A DNA stretch of 64,000 bases. Origin: Odobenus rosmarus divergens (Eukaryota; Chordata; Mammalia; Carnivora; Odobenidae). The stretch covers positions 81,001-145,000 of the forward strand of contig NW_004450404.1 in NCBI RefSeq assembly GCF_000321225.1, in the 5' to 3' direction. The position numbers and the translations under genes are program-made. The notes beneath the pieces were generated by a model that was not told the DNA's origin, searched no databases, and saw only the letters and a program-made list of their open reading frames with translations. This document shows, piece by piece, positions 1-11,743 of the stretch. Every line of letters starts with the position of its first letter. The first letter of the stretch is position 1.

Positions 1-558
1 GTAAAATATATATAACATAAAATCTACCATATTAATCATTTTAAGTGTACAGTTCAGTGATATTGAATACATTGTCAGTGTTATGCAGCCATCACCACCA
101 TCCATCCCTAGAACTATTTTCATCTTGTAAAACTGAAACTCTTAACCTGTTAAACAATAACTCCCCATTCTCTCCTCCTCCCAGCCCCTGTTAACCACCA
201 TTCAACCTTCTGTCTTTATGATTTTGACTATTCTGAGTACTTGATGTAAGTGGAATCATATAGTATCTGCCTTTTTGTGATTGGCTTATTTCACTTAACA
301 TAATGTCCTCGGAGTTCATCATGTTGCAGCATATTGCAGAATTTCCATCCTTTTACAGGCTGAATAATATTCTACTGTATGGATAGATGACATTTTGTTT
401 ATCTGTTCATCTGTTAATGGACATTTGGACTGTTTCCAATTCTTGGTGACTTTGACTAATGCTGCTATAAAGATTAGCATAAAAGAATGTTGGAGTCCTG
501 CCTTTAATTCCTCTGTGTATATACCCAGAAGTAGAATTTGCTGGATCATACGGTTCAT
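1..558 (-). mobile_element. L1 3' end, old L1M type, antisense
   Basis: Read on the minus strand, this is the C-terminal end of L1 ORF2 followed by the 3' UTR. The minus-strand peptide around 319-558 contains the EYYSA motif and the surrounding pattern of the ORF2 C-terminus. The plus-strand text (CCATCACCACCATCCATC and later ACATTTTGTTTATC) is the familiar antisense L1MA/L1MB 3' end. The copy is diverged and cut off by the window edge. It cannot encode a working protein. Confidence 0.85.
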
Positions 559-855
559 ATAAATAGAATGATATAGTCTGTACTCTTTTGTGTCTGACTT
601 GTTTCAGCTACATTTTGTTGGTGAGGTACATCCATGTTGATGCATGTAGCTGTAGCTCATTCATTTTTGAGGTCTGTTCCATTGTCTGAATATGCTATAA
701 TTTATCCATTCTACTTTTGATGTTTCTGTGAGGTGTTTACAATTTGGGGTCACGACTACCAACGGCTCTATGAACCCTGTGGCACATGCTTCTGCTGCAC
801 ACATTTCTACTTCCCATACACCTAGGGTTGGAGTTGCTGACTCACAGGGCTGTTG
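559..855 (-). mobile_element. second antisense L1 fragment (L1MC/ME-like)
   Basis: A second, more diverged antisense L1 3' segment directly follows the first. It is recognisable by the run from GTCTGACTTGTTTCAGC to the 'cctagggttggagttgctg' segment, which corresponds to the 'cctaggagtggaattgctg' stretch of old L1 elements. It could be a second insertion or a duplicated part of the same element. Confidence 0.6.
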
Positions 856-1105
856 TAAGGATAAGGATGAAGATAGCCTTAGCTGACTTGGATTGTGTTA
901 CTGTGGAAATAATAAGAGAACCTATTACGTTAAACAGATAACTGGTTTTGGATTTTATTTTAAAACTCCTTTTGAAAAAACTTCATTTTTTAAGGTCTTG
1001 TATCAAACTTTCGTTCTATTCTTGGGTACATGTAGACCCCACATTTGTAAGCAAGGTTTCCATGTATGGGCTGTGACCCACAGGACACAGAAAGGTGACT
1101 GCTAA

Positions 1106-1299
1106 TGTCTCCTAGACATCTAGAACAGGAGCTAGCAAACTAAAGCGCCACAATCTGTTTCTGTAAATAAAGTTTTATTGGCACACGGCCATACCCATTC
1201 ATTTACACATGGCTACTTGTGTGCTACAACAGCAAAGTTGAGTGATTGTGGCAGAGACTATATGGCCCACAAAGCCCAAAACATTTACTCTCTGGCTAC
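1106..1299 (+). mobile_element. hAT-type non-autonomous element, left part (MER3-like)
   Basis: The sequence matches a common mammalian hAT-Charlie short element with AATAAAGTTTTATTGGCACA near one end and a 'tttactctctgg' segment near the other. The element is cut by an MLT1 LTR and resumes at 1811-1844 with 'tctacagaaggtttgctgac'. The name MER3 is from memory. A second copy lies at 39590-39778. Confidence 0.6.
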
Positions 1300-1810
1300 C
1301 GGTGCGATGACAGATTACCACTAATAAAGTGGCTTAAAACAACACGAATTTATTGTTTTACAGTTTTACAGTTCTGTAGGTCAGAAGTCTGACAGGGTCT
1401 CACTTAGGCCAAAATCAAGGCGTTGGTAGGGTTGATATTCTTTTCTGACACCTCTAGGGGAAAATCTGTTTCCGTGCCTCTTCCGGCTTTTAGAGGCCGC
1501 CTGCATTCCTTGGCTCCTGGCCCCTTCCTCCATCTTCAAAGCTAGCAATGTTGCATCTCTGTGTGCCTTTCTTCCATAGTCACATCTCCCTTTGACCACT
1601 GCTGGGAAAGCTTTTCTGATTTTAAGGACGCATGTGATTATTAGATTTGGCCTATTCAGATAGTCCAGGATATGGCACCCCCTTCCTCCAACAAAGATCT
1701 TTAACTTAGTCACATCTTCAAAGTCTTTTCTACCATGTAGGGTAACATATTCATAGGTTCTGAGAATTAGGATGTGGACATTTTTGTGGGCCATTATTCT
1801 GTCTAGCACA
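1300..1810 (-). mobile_element. MLT1-type MaLR LTR, near complete, antisense
   Basis: The reverse complement starts TGTGCTAGACAGAATAATGG, runs through the MLT1 body, and reaches the 'gttttaagccacttta' region near the 3' end. The last few bases are degraded. The 142-residue minus-strand reading frame here is LTR sequence, not a gene. The LTR sits inside a MER3-like hAT element, so it is younger than that element. Confidence 0.85.
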
Positions 1811-1844
1811 CTAACTCTCTACAGAAGGTTTGCTGACTTCTGAT
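1811..1844 (+). mobile_element. hAT-type element, right part (continuation of 1106-1299)
   Basis: The short stretch 'ctacagaaggtttgctgac' is the far end of the hAT element interrupted by the MLT1 LTR. Confidence 0.5.
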
Positions 1845-2773
1845 CAAAAACAAAAGGTTGAGAAATTTCTAGATGGAATCCAATGTAATCTGCTAGAAAT
1901 ACAGCTTCCTAGTCAAGAATTTGTCATTTCTGCATTCCCTAGCTTCTCTCCCAATCCACCTAAAGTCATCCCAGCAAATGAGACAAGTCACAGGGCTACA
2001 TTACTGACACTTCAGTACGGTGGAGGAATTAAAATATGGACAATTCCTTGATGTCTTTCTCTTACAAAACTCTCTCTGTCGTGTCTGACTTTCCCCATGG
2101 ACTTAAATATGCTTCTCAGCATCAAATTCAATCATAATCTCTCCCAACAGGCCAGCAAATCCTTACTCATTTTTTAGTATTCTGATATGCCTTAGCATTT
2201 TCCAACTCAGTAGAAAATGACCTCACTGAGATCACATTATAAAGCCCTATTAAACACAATTGGCAATATAAAGCTATCAACAGCTACCTTTCCCACATTT
2301 ACTGAACATATGAATAGTCTGTCAGCCTGTCTCTATCTTCCTAGCACATTTCCTCGGGAAACAAATATTTAGGAAGCACTATTTGCCTGTTTTTTTGCTC
2401 TTGCTTTTCAGCAATTCTGTCTGATCATCATCTTATTTCTTCCCTTCTGAATTCCAAGATTGTATACCTACCATTGTGTTTGTTCCTAACTATAATCCTC
2501 TCATTATCAGATCTCAAAATGATATTTTGTTCTGCTTCTTTTAAGCCTTTAGCACTTTAAGCTAAGAATTCATTCAGAACTCACTTTAAATATTTTCTCA
2601 AAGATCTCGTTGCTTTTACTCATTTTTTTCCAGTCAGCATGTTGTTGGCTCACCCTTAATGTATCAATTTCCTTGATTTTTTTCCCTTGAGGGGAAAAGT
2701 TATAAAACATAAAGGAAAGTAAAATGATTCTAATATTTTAGCCACCACCTGGTAGTTACATATTCAATGGGGG
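1845..2773. other. no recognised feature
   Basis: AT-rich sequence with no repeat family or gene that I recognise. The longest open frame (1830-2051) has no codon or domain support. Confidence 0.4.
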
Positions 2774-2920
2774 TAGACAATAAATTTTATTTTTTTTGAA
2801 GATGTTATTTTTTGAGTAATCTCTATACCCAACGTGGGGCTTAAACTCACAACCCTGAGATCAAGAGTCACATGCTCCTACTGACTGAGCCAGCTAGGCA
2901 CCCCTAGGCAATAAATTTTA
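2774..2920 (-). mobile_element. Can-SINE, short form, with target-site duplications
   Basis: The minus-strand SINE spans 2790-2904. It has a short tail-proximal body reading 'gagtaatctctatacccaacgtgg' in segments and a reversed tRNA-like head, 'actgagccagctaggcaccc'. Imperfect duplications of 'tagacaataaatttta' flank it at 2774-2789 and 2905-2920. Confidence 0.9.
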
Positions 2921-3741
2921 GAGTAAGTTTTAGGAAGACTGAAACATTAGGATTTCATGTTTTGTGTGTATTTTTTGAAATTTCTGAGTGAATCTTTCAA
3001 TCAAAATCTATAAAAAATAAATTCAAAATTCTTTATATTATTATTTGTAATTAAATGAATCTTGAATTTAATCTATTTAAATGTGTACAATATAAATATC
3101 TTTGAACGGACATTCCATACTAGGTAGGATAAATCTTTGTTACCCTATAAGACAGCCCAATACTGTTGCTTCATCAAGAAATATTAACCCCCAGAGAAGT
3201 CACTAGTGTGTAGCCAAAGGGTTGGTCACTGGGGCCTCTCCTGCACCTGACTTCAGACTGGGAGGGATCCCAGGTACCCAGGGGATGTAGGTGTAACCAA
3301 CAGCCACAAGATGATGGTTGGGGCTGGGCAGGGGCTGTCATTGCCTACCAAAAGCCGAGTAAAAAGGGCTTTGCTGAAAACGTTCTTCATACGGTAGGGC
3401 GGGGGGGGTGGGTGGGCTGGACAGGGGGATTCCTGTGGAGTCCCAGGAGAAGATCCCAATCAAAGCAGGGAGGGTGGTAGAGCTGCGACTACGAAGCACC
3501 GATCAGGAGCTAGTAGGGAGGATACAGCTGGAGAAAACATTTGGTGATTAGTTGAATGAAAGTGTCAAGGGGATGCCTGATATAGATCAGAAATCCCAAG
3601 GTGAGATCAAATCATGATTGCTGCCTAGAACAAAGAGTTAAGGGACCTGATTATGGATATGAAGTCCCCTTTGGAAGTCCCTTTGCAGGGCAACCAGCCC
3701 TTCCCAAATCCAAGCCTTCAAGTGAAAGGATGTCCAGGGTA
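2921..3741. other. unassigned sequence with a G-quadruplex motif
   Basis: No gene or repeat is recognised. The stretch 3397-3416 holds four G-tracts separated by single bases (GGG C G8 T GGG T GGG), the classic form of a stable G-quadruplex. Confidence 0.5.
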
Positions 3742-3986
3742 AATGACAGCATTTATTTTTTATTTTTTATTTTTTTTTAAAGATTTTTTAATTTTTTGAC
3801 AGAGAGAGAGAGAGAGACAGCGAGAGAGGGAACACAAGCAGGGGGAGTGGGAGAGGGAGAAGCGGGCTTCCCTACTGAGCAAGGAGCCTGATGTGAGGTT
3901 CGATCCCAGGACCCTGGGACCATGACCTGAGCCGAAGGCAGACGCTAAACAACTGAGCCACCCAGGCGCCCCAGTGACAGCATTTA
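3742..3986 (-). mobile_element. Can-SINE, full length, with target-site duplications
   Basis: The minus-strand SINE spans 3756-3972. It runs from the T-rich reversed tail through a GA-rich body to the reversed tRNA head, 'actgagccacccaggcgccc'. The duplication 'aatgacagcattta' at 3742-3755 recurs as 'agtgacagcattta' at 3973-3986, which shows insertion by LINE-type target-primed reverse transcription. Confidence 0.95.
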
Positions 3987-4379
3987 GATTCCAATATATT
4001 GGAACATTAAACTAAAATGTTTAATAGGAATGAATGTAAAATTCTGCTTTTAGGTCTAAAACATTCATTTGCAGAAATAAAGAACGGGGAGACTTGGCTT
4101 AATAGTGGTTCTGTATAAAAATTCAGAGGCCCTTTTGTTGATCAGAAGTTTGAAATTAGCCATCAGGGATAAAAAGCTGCCCTCAAACTTAACCTTAGCA
4201 TTTCCTCAACTGTCTTACAAACGTTCCTTCAGAAAGGTTTCTGTGGTCAAATTAGTTTGGAAAGTGCTGCATTTTCTCTTGGACATTTGCAATGATTTTT
4301 GGTTGGTTAAAGGCTCAGAAGAGTTCTGTGGTAAAAAGTCTTGAGTATTGATTAGCTTTAGTTAATCTAATGTATCAAT
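3987..4379. other. no recognised feature
   Basis: Unique-looking sequence. Nothing recognised on either strand. Confidence 0.4.
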
Positions 4380-4700
4380 CAGGATAGGATAGGTTATACT
4401 GTAAGAACAAACATCCCTCAGATGTCAGTGGCATAAAATAACAAAAGTTTATTTCTTATTTATGCCATTGGGGTCAGTTGAGGCTGTTTCTTGTCATTAT
4501 TGGACCCAGTCTGAAGAGGCAGTCACCATGTGGAACATTGCAAGTCCCTGTAGTAGAGGGAAAAGAGAATATGGCAAAGCATGCACTCACTGTTAAAGCT
4601 TTTACCCCAGAAATGATACACATCCCTTCTGTTCATTCTGTCAATCAAAGGAAGTCACATGGCCAAACATTACAAAGATGCAGTTTTAAACTGAACATGA
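4380..4700 (-). mobile_element. LTR remnant, MaLR/ERVL-like, antisense
   Basis: The pattern 'gtggcataaaataacaaaag' followed by 'tttatttctta' and later 'gtcacatggcc' is typical of antisense MaLR-type LTRs. It is diverged and the exact family is uncertain. Confidence 0.5.
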
Positions 4701-4734
4701 AGAAGAATTTTCTGAAAATTTGAATAAAGCCCCT

Positions 4735-5222
4735 CTCCTGACCATGGGCCACAAGACCCTATAAGATCTGGTCCCTATTTGCCACTCTAATCAACTCTCA
4801 TGCCATTCTTTCCTACCTCGTTTGGGTCTAAGAGTGCCTAAACATGCCAGACTCTTTCTGCCACAGAGCCTTTGCACTTTCTCTTCCCTTTCCCTGGAAG
4901 GACCTTTCTTTACTTTTTGGGTAGTTAGTTCCCTCCCATCCTTCTGGGCTCAGCTTCACTCATTGTCACTTCCACCTGGAGGCCTTCCCTGACTAATCAC
5001 TCTAAATTAATAATCACTTGTCACTTATTTTCTCTCATGACACCCACATATTTTCATCTTAGCATTACTCATATGCTGTAATTATTTTATCAACTCTCTG
5101 ACTCCTTCACCCACACATAAGTTCCATGTTGGCAGAAAACTTGCCTATCACATTCACCACTAAATCTTGAGCACCTTGTACATATTAGGTGCTCAGTGCA
5201 TGTTTACTGAGTGAATGATAAC
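4735..5222 (+). mobile_element. L2 LINE 3' end
   Basis: The sequence contains 'cagagcctttgcacttt', 'ggaggccttccctgac' and the terminal 'taggtgctcagtgcatg' followed by 'agtgaatga'. This is the order of the L2 3' region ending in its short tandem tail. It is old and non-coding. Confidence 0.85.
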
Positions 5223-5234
5223 TTCTTTTATGGT

Positions 5235-5530
5235 TCTTTTTTTTGCAACACAAGAGTAGAGAGAATAGTATAATGAACTCTGACGTCCCTATCACCCAGC
5301 TTTAGCAATTTTCAACTCATGGCCCATCTTGCTTCATCTCTGTCCCCAGCCAGCCCCCCACTGAATTATTTTGAAGCAGTCCAAGACATCATATCACTTC
5401 ATCTACAAATAATAAATGCTTCAGTATGTATCTCTTAGAGATGAGGATTCTTTAAAAAAAAAAAAAAGTAACCACAATATGATTATCACACCTTAAAAAT
5501 CTTACAACACGAATACTTAGAGCTGTCTGT
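5235..5530 (-). mobile_element. old L1 3' UTR-like fragment, antisense
   Basis: The stretch 'gtagagagaatagtataatg' and the later 'cagtatgtatctcttagag' resemble a widespread antisense L1M 3' region. It includes a 15-base A run near 5455. Confidence 0.5.
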
Positions 5531-5584
5531 GAATAGCATAAACCATTTCAGAAAAAAGCAAGAGCCTTGTTGGTTGCCTAATTG

Positions 5585-5780
5585 GTCGATGAATGTTTCC
5601 TGAGCCCCACTACGTGCCAGCTGTGGATTTTGAAGTGAGCCACACAGACAAGGTTCTGGGAGCTAGCATTTTGGGGAAGGGGCAAGAGCCAGAAATCCTG
5701 GCTGTGTCCTCGTCAGCCTGTGTGAACAGGGGTGCAAAGGTGCCAGAGAATGAAGTTCTGCTCTGTGGGGGCTTGGTCCA
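5585..5780 (-). mobile_element. L2 fragment, antisense
   Basis: The opening 'tgaatgtttcctgagccc' followed by 'actacgtgccagctgtg' is the reverse complement of the L2 3' tail. It is weak beyond the first 90 bases. Confidence 0.5.
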
Positions 5781-6879
5781 CCTGAAAGCTTACGGATTAT
5801 TTTAAGGCTGCTTCTGCCTTCGTTTGGACCAATTCCTTATTTATGTCTCAAAATAGTATGTACAAAGCATTTTCTTTCGTTTTTTTTCTCTGCAAGAAGT
5901 GACCTGGATTTTTCTCACTTCTCTGACTTACCTGTGATACTTACCAAACAGGCCACTAAGGGGCAAGTGGTCAAAACTGGTCCTAGGCCATATGCTGTGA
6001 ATTAGAAAAATTTACATGCCTTGCTCCAGACAGAGCAGCCCGTATCGGGGTGCATGGCAGAGTTGGATTTCAGACCCTTTTTTGCCCCTTCGACCAAGTA
6101 CTCACCCTTGTGGTAAACAACCTCTGTGACAGTACACAGTAGCCCTGTGGGTGGCTACCTGATCAGGGTGCTTTCCTGGCTGTTTTAATTCTGTGCAGTT
6201 TATGTCACTTGCCCCCAAACACAAGTAATTCAGTGAAACCACTAAAATGCAAAGGTGAGAAATGGCATGTGATTTGTGACAGATATCTGCTATTCATTTG
6301 TCAGAATCCAACTGTGTGTGAGGAACAGTTAGTGAGACAATAGTGTTATGAATATAAAGCATGGTATTTTACAAAGTTCCCGATTCTTCTGACAGCCAAC
6401 TATGTGAATTATTTCATAAAAGTATGGTATGCCTGTCTTATTCTGATGCATTTCTTAAAAATGATACATAGATAATAAATCCAGGGTTTATAAATTCACT
6501 TCCTGTCAAGAAGTAAATGTCATTATAATGTCTGTTGTCATGGAAATAGTTGGGATTTTTCAGACGTATGAAGGCCCCTAAGTAGGTTGAAAATATGTAG
6601 CTATGTTACACTTGTTCTGTCCCCTGAATTTTTTTTTCCAGTTGGAAGAAAAGTCCGTTGCAACTATGAAAAACCCTACAACACGTTGGGATGGTATGCT
6701 TTCAATTTGAGTAGGCTAGGTCCCCCTCTCCTTTTCAAATAAACAAGAAGACAGTAGTTCTGTGTACCAAAGAACTTGCCGAAGTTCTGCACTTCTGTTT
6801 ACCTCGCTATAGAATTTCTGTGCCGGGAGGCTGGAGGAATGCTATGTGCTCCCTTGCTCCGTAGAGAAGTGGTCGGTTC
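5781..6879. other. no recognised feature
   Basis: Unique-looking sequence. Two minus-strand GTAAGT-like sites near 5927-5945 were considered and not accepted as an exon. There is an acceptor-like T-rich run ending in CAG near 6641, with no matching donor. Confidence 0.4.
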
Positions 6880-7199
6880 AGTTGGTATTGTGTCAAATGC
6901 AGCAGCCATAGGTGGCTGGTGAGCCCTTGAAATGTGACTAGTCTGAGCTGAGATACAGGTGAGAACAAAACACACACTGGATTTTGCAGACTTAGTATGA
7001 AAAAACAATTTAATATAAAATATCTATCCCATTAGTAACTTCTGAGTATTGATTTCATGTTGAAATGATATTTTAGTTAAATAAGTTTATGTTATTAAGA
7101 TTATTTTTACCTGTTCCTTTTTAACCTCTTACAATGTGGTTAACTAGAAAATTCTAAATTATCTATGTGGCTCGCGGTATATTTTTTTGGACAGCGCTA
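6880..7199 (-). mobile_element. hAT-type non-autonomous element (MER33/MER1-like), reverse orientation
   Basis: This is one of four copies in the window of a ~330-bp element whose plus-strand form begins with CAGTGCTGTCCAATAG. Here the reversed end 'ttggacagcgct' is at the right edge, and 'gcccttgaaatgtgact' lies near the left. Family name is from memory. Confidence 0.65.
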
Positions 7200-7849
7200 A
7201 TTTAGATATAAGCAATGCCAGCATGATGCCTAACTGGCCAGCTGTGACAACCAGAGACTCACAATTCTTGTGAATGTTTTATCTGCTTGGCAGCCAGTTA
7301 AACTGCCGGCCTGGTTTTCTCTGGGTAGACACAGGCAGAGAAGAAGGTAGGGCGGAGATGGGGTGGGGAGGGGCCCGTGCATGTTTGCAGTGGCAGGCTT
7401 TCTAGGTGGCTCGAGGCAAATCACAGTGAAACCCCCTTGACTGCTTCTACCCAAACCTCCACTTACGGTGGCATGATAGTCCCCATGCGTTCTGTTAGTC
7501 TCTCTGGAACAAATCACATTATCTAAGACATTCAACTACTTGAGAAAATTGTAAGACCATTTTGTCATTACATGGTAACATCTGTAATATGAATATGGAT
7601 ATTTTATTTTATGTGGAAATTTTGGACCTAAGTCAACTGAATTTGGGAAAGGTAGCAAACTTTTGGTAGAGTCCTGGTTGATGTACTTTATTGCAAATCC
7701 ATTTTCCTTTCCACGCTATCTGAAAGAGTCCAGATTTCTTTGATTCGGGCTTATAAGGTGTAAATCTCTTGTTAAAGGAAAAAAAACCCACTGCTGAAAT
7801 TCCTGAGTGATACCAGTGTGTATTTGGATCCAATTACTGTGCCACATTT
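7200..7849. other. no recognised feature
   Basis: Unique-looking sequence. The open frames at 7230-7535 and 7633-7833 (minus) show no recognisable domain. Confidence 0.4.
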
Positions 7850-8075
7850 TCAGCAGTTGTTGACTGCCTCCTGCATGTTGGGTACTTGATTTACATAAGC
7901 TCTATTTCTTACCATATTTTTGTAAAGTAAGTATTTTCATCCCATTTTAAAAATGAAGGAACGGGTTCAAATGCTTACGCAACTCGCCCAAGGCCTCAAA
8001 GCTATTCAACAGTGGATGGACTGGGGAGTTGAAAGCAGATCTTTCTAGCTCCGAAGTCTGAGTCTAGCTCCGTTA
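7850..8075 (+). mobile_element. MIR SINE
   Basis: Old tRNA-derived core-SINE. The 'cccattttaaaaatgaagg' and 'caactcgcccaaggcc' segments occur in MIR order. Diverged. Confidence 0.65.
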
Positions 8076-8284
8076 ACTCCTTTTCAAACATGGAGCAAGA
8101 ATTGTTCCAGAGCCCCAAATTTCTACATGTAAACTGAAAATTTGGGTCTGCTGTAGGGGTTCGGTCCTGTTCTAGATTCGGAGAGGTCCTCAGAGTGGGA
8201 GGGTTGGGTGCCAAGGATAAAGGACAAAGAGAAATTCAGTGAAGACTGGGAGAAAAGGAAGAGAGAGTAGAAGACTGTAAGCCA

Positions 8285-8475
8285 AAGCTGAATTCTCTAT
8301 CATTGGTCTTCAGACCGTAGGCAGGTCATTTAATTTCTCTGGGTCTCACTGCCTTTGCTTGAAAAATCACAATAGTGTTTATCCACTCTGCTTCCTTTAT
8401 AGGTTTGTAATGAGGACCGAATTAGATGCTGTATGTAAAGTGCTTTGTAAACTCCAAAATGCTCTGCAAATAACA
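8285..8475 (+). mobile_element. MIR SINE
   Basis: The segments 'gcaggtcatttaatttct' and 'gtaatgaggaccgaattag', then 'gtaaagtgctttgtaaac', follow the MIR consensus order. Confidence 0.7.
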
Positions 8476-8764
8476 TATTAAAATCAAATTATGTTTTCAT
8501 ATTTTGTTTTTAAAATGGATGATATTTGGTTCTTCTTAAATGGGTAATTGTCAGTTGAATAAAGAAAGGCTTATTTGTTTGTGTATATTTCAAAGAGAAT
8601 AGACCCTGAAGTTCATCATCTAGAATGGTCATGAGAGGGAATGAGTTTTAAATACTTTGTGTTGGTAATACTAAAATATCAGTGGCCAGAAACTAACACT
8701 AACACTGTGGCCAGAAAGAAACTTAAGGTCACTCTGGTCACTGCCTGGAAATATTCTTATTCAT

Positions 8765-9055
8765 GAGTGTGGAGGACCAATTTGAAATAATATACAACTT
8801 TTACTGCGGGACATAAAATAAGACCTCACTGAATTATACAGACATACTGTGTTCTTGGATGGGAAGACTTAATATTATAAAAATATTAGTTCTACCCAAA
8901 TTAATTGATAACTTTAACACAATCCCAATCAAAGTTCCCATGGGATATTACTGAAAATTTAATTATTTTAAATTTTATGTGAAATATAAATGAGTAAAAG
9001 TAGCCATGATAATTTTGAAAAGGAAGACTAGTAAGTGGAGGGTTGGCCTTTAGAG
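8765..9055 (+). mobile_element. L1 ORF2 fragment, sense
   Basis: The segments 'gttcttggatgggaagac', 'acccaaattaattgataac' and 'cacaatcccaatcaaagt' belong to the distal ORF2 region of L1. Frameshifted and not coding. Confidence 0.8.
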
Positions 9056-9059
9056 TAGA

Positions 9060-9520
9060 TTCCTGTCTTGGCCCCAGTTTTTCACCTTCCCTTTGTATCT
9101 ACATCTTTTGTCGGGTGACTCTGTGGTTCTTCCAAAGGCCCCTTAACTTTGGACTTAGCCGTGGGCCTTGCTTTGGCCAGTGGACTGTCAGCAGGAGTGG
9201 TATGAATCAGTTCTGAGCCTGGGCCTTATGAGGCATCACAGGTTTCCACTTTTTCTGTTGCCCCTCTCCCATTGAGCTGGGGAAAATGCACCTTGGCCAG
9301 CCAGCTGGCTAAGCAGGGGTGCTGGACACACAGCAGAGCCACCTCAGGCAATTCATAGACCTGCAATAAGAAGCAGATCTCCCCAGCCCGAAGCAGGTCC
9401 ACCTAGATAAGGCAAATCTCAGTCAATCTATAGATGCCTGAGTGATAATAAATTCTTGTTGTCTTAAACCCTTGAGTTTTTGTGTGGTTTGTTATGCAGC
9501 AGTGGCTGACTGATATGGCC
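9060..9520 (+). mobile_element. MaLR LTR, MLT1-like, sense
   Basis: The 3' end runs 'gataataaattcttgttg', 'cccttgagtttttgtgtgg' and 'tttgttatgcagcagtgg', ending in 'ctgactgata'. This is the polyadenylation end of MaLR LTRs. The 5' part is diverged. Confidence 0.75.
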
Positions 9521-11079
9521 CTATAACATATGAAAATCTTCATAATAGTTTAGTCAGTATGAAGTGGAGACAACATTCAAATCTGGATCTGTTTTCCTTC
9601 AGAGTCCATACCTTCTTTCCTGAGAAAGGGAATTCAAGGTTTGTGTTGAGACGATGGGCATAGTACAATCATTGTGCACTATGCTCCGGCCATTCCTGAT
9701 ACTGCCTAACAGTGCTAGCCAGAGGCCTGCTTTGTCCTGTCACCTGTAACATGAACGCCCTTGCTGAGCAAAGGCAATAGATGAAAAATCAGTCCATGCG
9801 CTCCAAACCTTCCCCAAGACTGTAAGTGGTTTCTCTCTTGTTAGAAATTCAGTCCGAGGCTTATGAGACAAAATTAAACCTCTTTTTTGGTTGTCGTTGT
9901 TTTTGAATTAGACTTGTTTGTCATGAAACACTCGCTTCCTTCTTTCCATGGTGGGCACAAAATGTGCCCCTAGAAAACTAACCTCTTTAGATGTCCCCTT
10001 CTCCCCAAGAGGTCCTGAAGGTATTTTGGGAGCCGTGGACTTGCTCGGGAGGGATAATGTGCAATATCTCGAAAAATAATTCATGACTTATAAAAGCAAA
10101 GCTTTTCCGTTTCAAGAGGCAAAATGGCTTCTGTGTGACCATTCTACCCAGACTGCAAGAATCTTTCAGGAAGCCCCCGTTGTCAACTTCTCAACAACTG
10201 GTAATGACTCTTGGCTCCCACACTCCGCATTTCTGTGGCTCCCCAGTAGTATTTCAGCTTCTTTCAGTATCTCGTCAAAATCACAGCTAATAAACTCCAA
10301 TCGGCACCTGAAGGAAGGGGTGCTTGCCTCCGACCGCAATAGACTGGCCTCCGCAGCACTTCAGAGGCCCGGCGGCTGCCTGTGTCTCCGTCCCTAGGTG
10401 ACGATTAACCACGTGTGCGCTCTGGGAAAATCTGTTCTGAGTTTGCCTCAGAGTGTTCCGTAGCCCTTTAAATCAGCTGTTCAACTTGACAGCCCACTAA
10501 CATAGGCTCCTGTTTTTAGTGGGAGGCGAGCAAGCACATTCTTGGTTTCCATTTGATCCCTTTGTTTCCTTGTACCCTCTCTTACCCATCTCAGGCTTCT
10601 GAAGTCTTCCTGCCAGAAGATGAAGCATGTACGTCCATGAGAGAAACCTGATAATTTTAAAGTTTAATGACAAATTAAATTTAAATTTGAGATTTATTGG
10701 GTGCCTGGCTCCTGAGACTAGAAAGTAGTTTGTTCTTAGCTAAGGCTGGATGTCAGGTACACGGTGACAGGGTAAGTGACCTACATTTTTTATGGAATTT
10801 CAGTTGAAAAGATTTTTCCTGTGTGTCTAGAGCCTTCACCTCTGAACCATTCATTTATGACCATAACCTTATGTCAAGATCTCAAAGTTTGGGGTCTTAG
10901 AAAACATTTTGTAAAAATGAACAGACTTTATTTTTAAAAGAAAAACAGGCTATTTAAAAATATCAGTTTTCTTCTTTCACCATATGTTGGAAATATGGAG
11001 AGTGTTGCTGAATCCTGGAAAATGGGGGAGCAATATTTATTGACCAGAGTAAAATTAGACTGAAATGTTCTGTGATAGA
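9521..11079. other. no recognised feature
   Basis: Long repeat-poor stretch. The 104-codon open frame at 10083-10397 has no domain I recognise. A G|GTAAGT site near 10768 has an acceptor-like TTAG only about 32 bases upstream, so it is not convincing. Confidence 0.4.
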
Positions 11080-11406
11080 GAGTTGACCCTTTAACAACAC
11101 AGGGGTAATGGAGTGTGGGATTGAAGATCCACATACAACTTTAGAATACCCCAAAACTTAAGTACTAATAACCTACCGTTGACCAGAAACGTTGCCAATA
11201 ACATGGTCAACAGACACATATTTTGTATGTAATATGTATTACAGGCTGTGTTCTCACAGGAAAGTCAGCTAAAGAAAAGAAAATGTTATTAAGAAAATCG
11301 TAAGGAAGAGAAAATGCATTTACAGTACTGGCCTGTATTTATCGAAAAAAATCCACATAAAAGTTGACCTGTGCAATTGAAACCTGTGTTTTTCAAGGGT
11401 CACCTG
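11080..11406 (-). mobile_element. Tigger-type DNA transposon (TcMar), non-autonomous
   Basis: The terminal inverted repeats read AGTTGACCCTTTAACAACAC on the left and the related 'tttcaagggtcacctg' on the right. The interior 'tgttattaagaaaatcgtaa' fits Tigger internal-deletion elements. No transposase frame remains. Confidence 0.8.
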
Positions 11407-11596
11407 TATATCACAGGCTGGAGGTATTACTTAACAATTTAGGGGGAAACCGTCTGCTGAGTTTTAATCATGTTTCTCATTCCTCTCAAGAGAAAGCATG
11501 TTTTTCATGCTTGTGTCCACATGCTTTCAACGAGGTCAAAACAAAATAAAAAAACTACTTAGACCTCATGAGGACATGTCCAATTATACCTACTTA

Positions 11597-11743
11597 CTAT
11601 TTTTTTAAAAGATTTTATTTATTTATTTGACAGAGAGAGAGAGCGAGAGCGAGCCCAAGCAGGGGGAGCGGCAGGCAGAAAGAGAGGGAGAAGCAGGCTC
11701 CCCTCTGAGCAGGGAGCCCGATGGGGGGCTCGATCCCAGGACC
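11597..11743 (-). mobile_element. Can-SINE, 5'-truncated
   Basis: The minus-strand SINE has an intact tail and body ('gattttatttatttatttga', 'gagaagcaggctccc'). It stops at 'ctcgatcccaggacc', so about 55 bases of the tRNA head are missing. It abuts the hAT copy that follows directly. Confidence 0.9.

Noticed and set aside
841..920. Minus-strand acceptor and donor pair
   Set aside because: One frame has an immediate stop, the donor is weak, and part of the sequence resembles a repeat.
1381..1809. 142-codon minus-strand open frame
   Set aside because: It lies wholly within an MLT1 LTR.
5927..6010. Minus-strand exon-like segment with tandem GTAAGT donors
   Set aside because: The acceptor ('tctaattcacag' on the minus strand) is average, two donors compete, and nothing else supports it.
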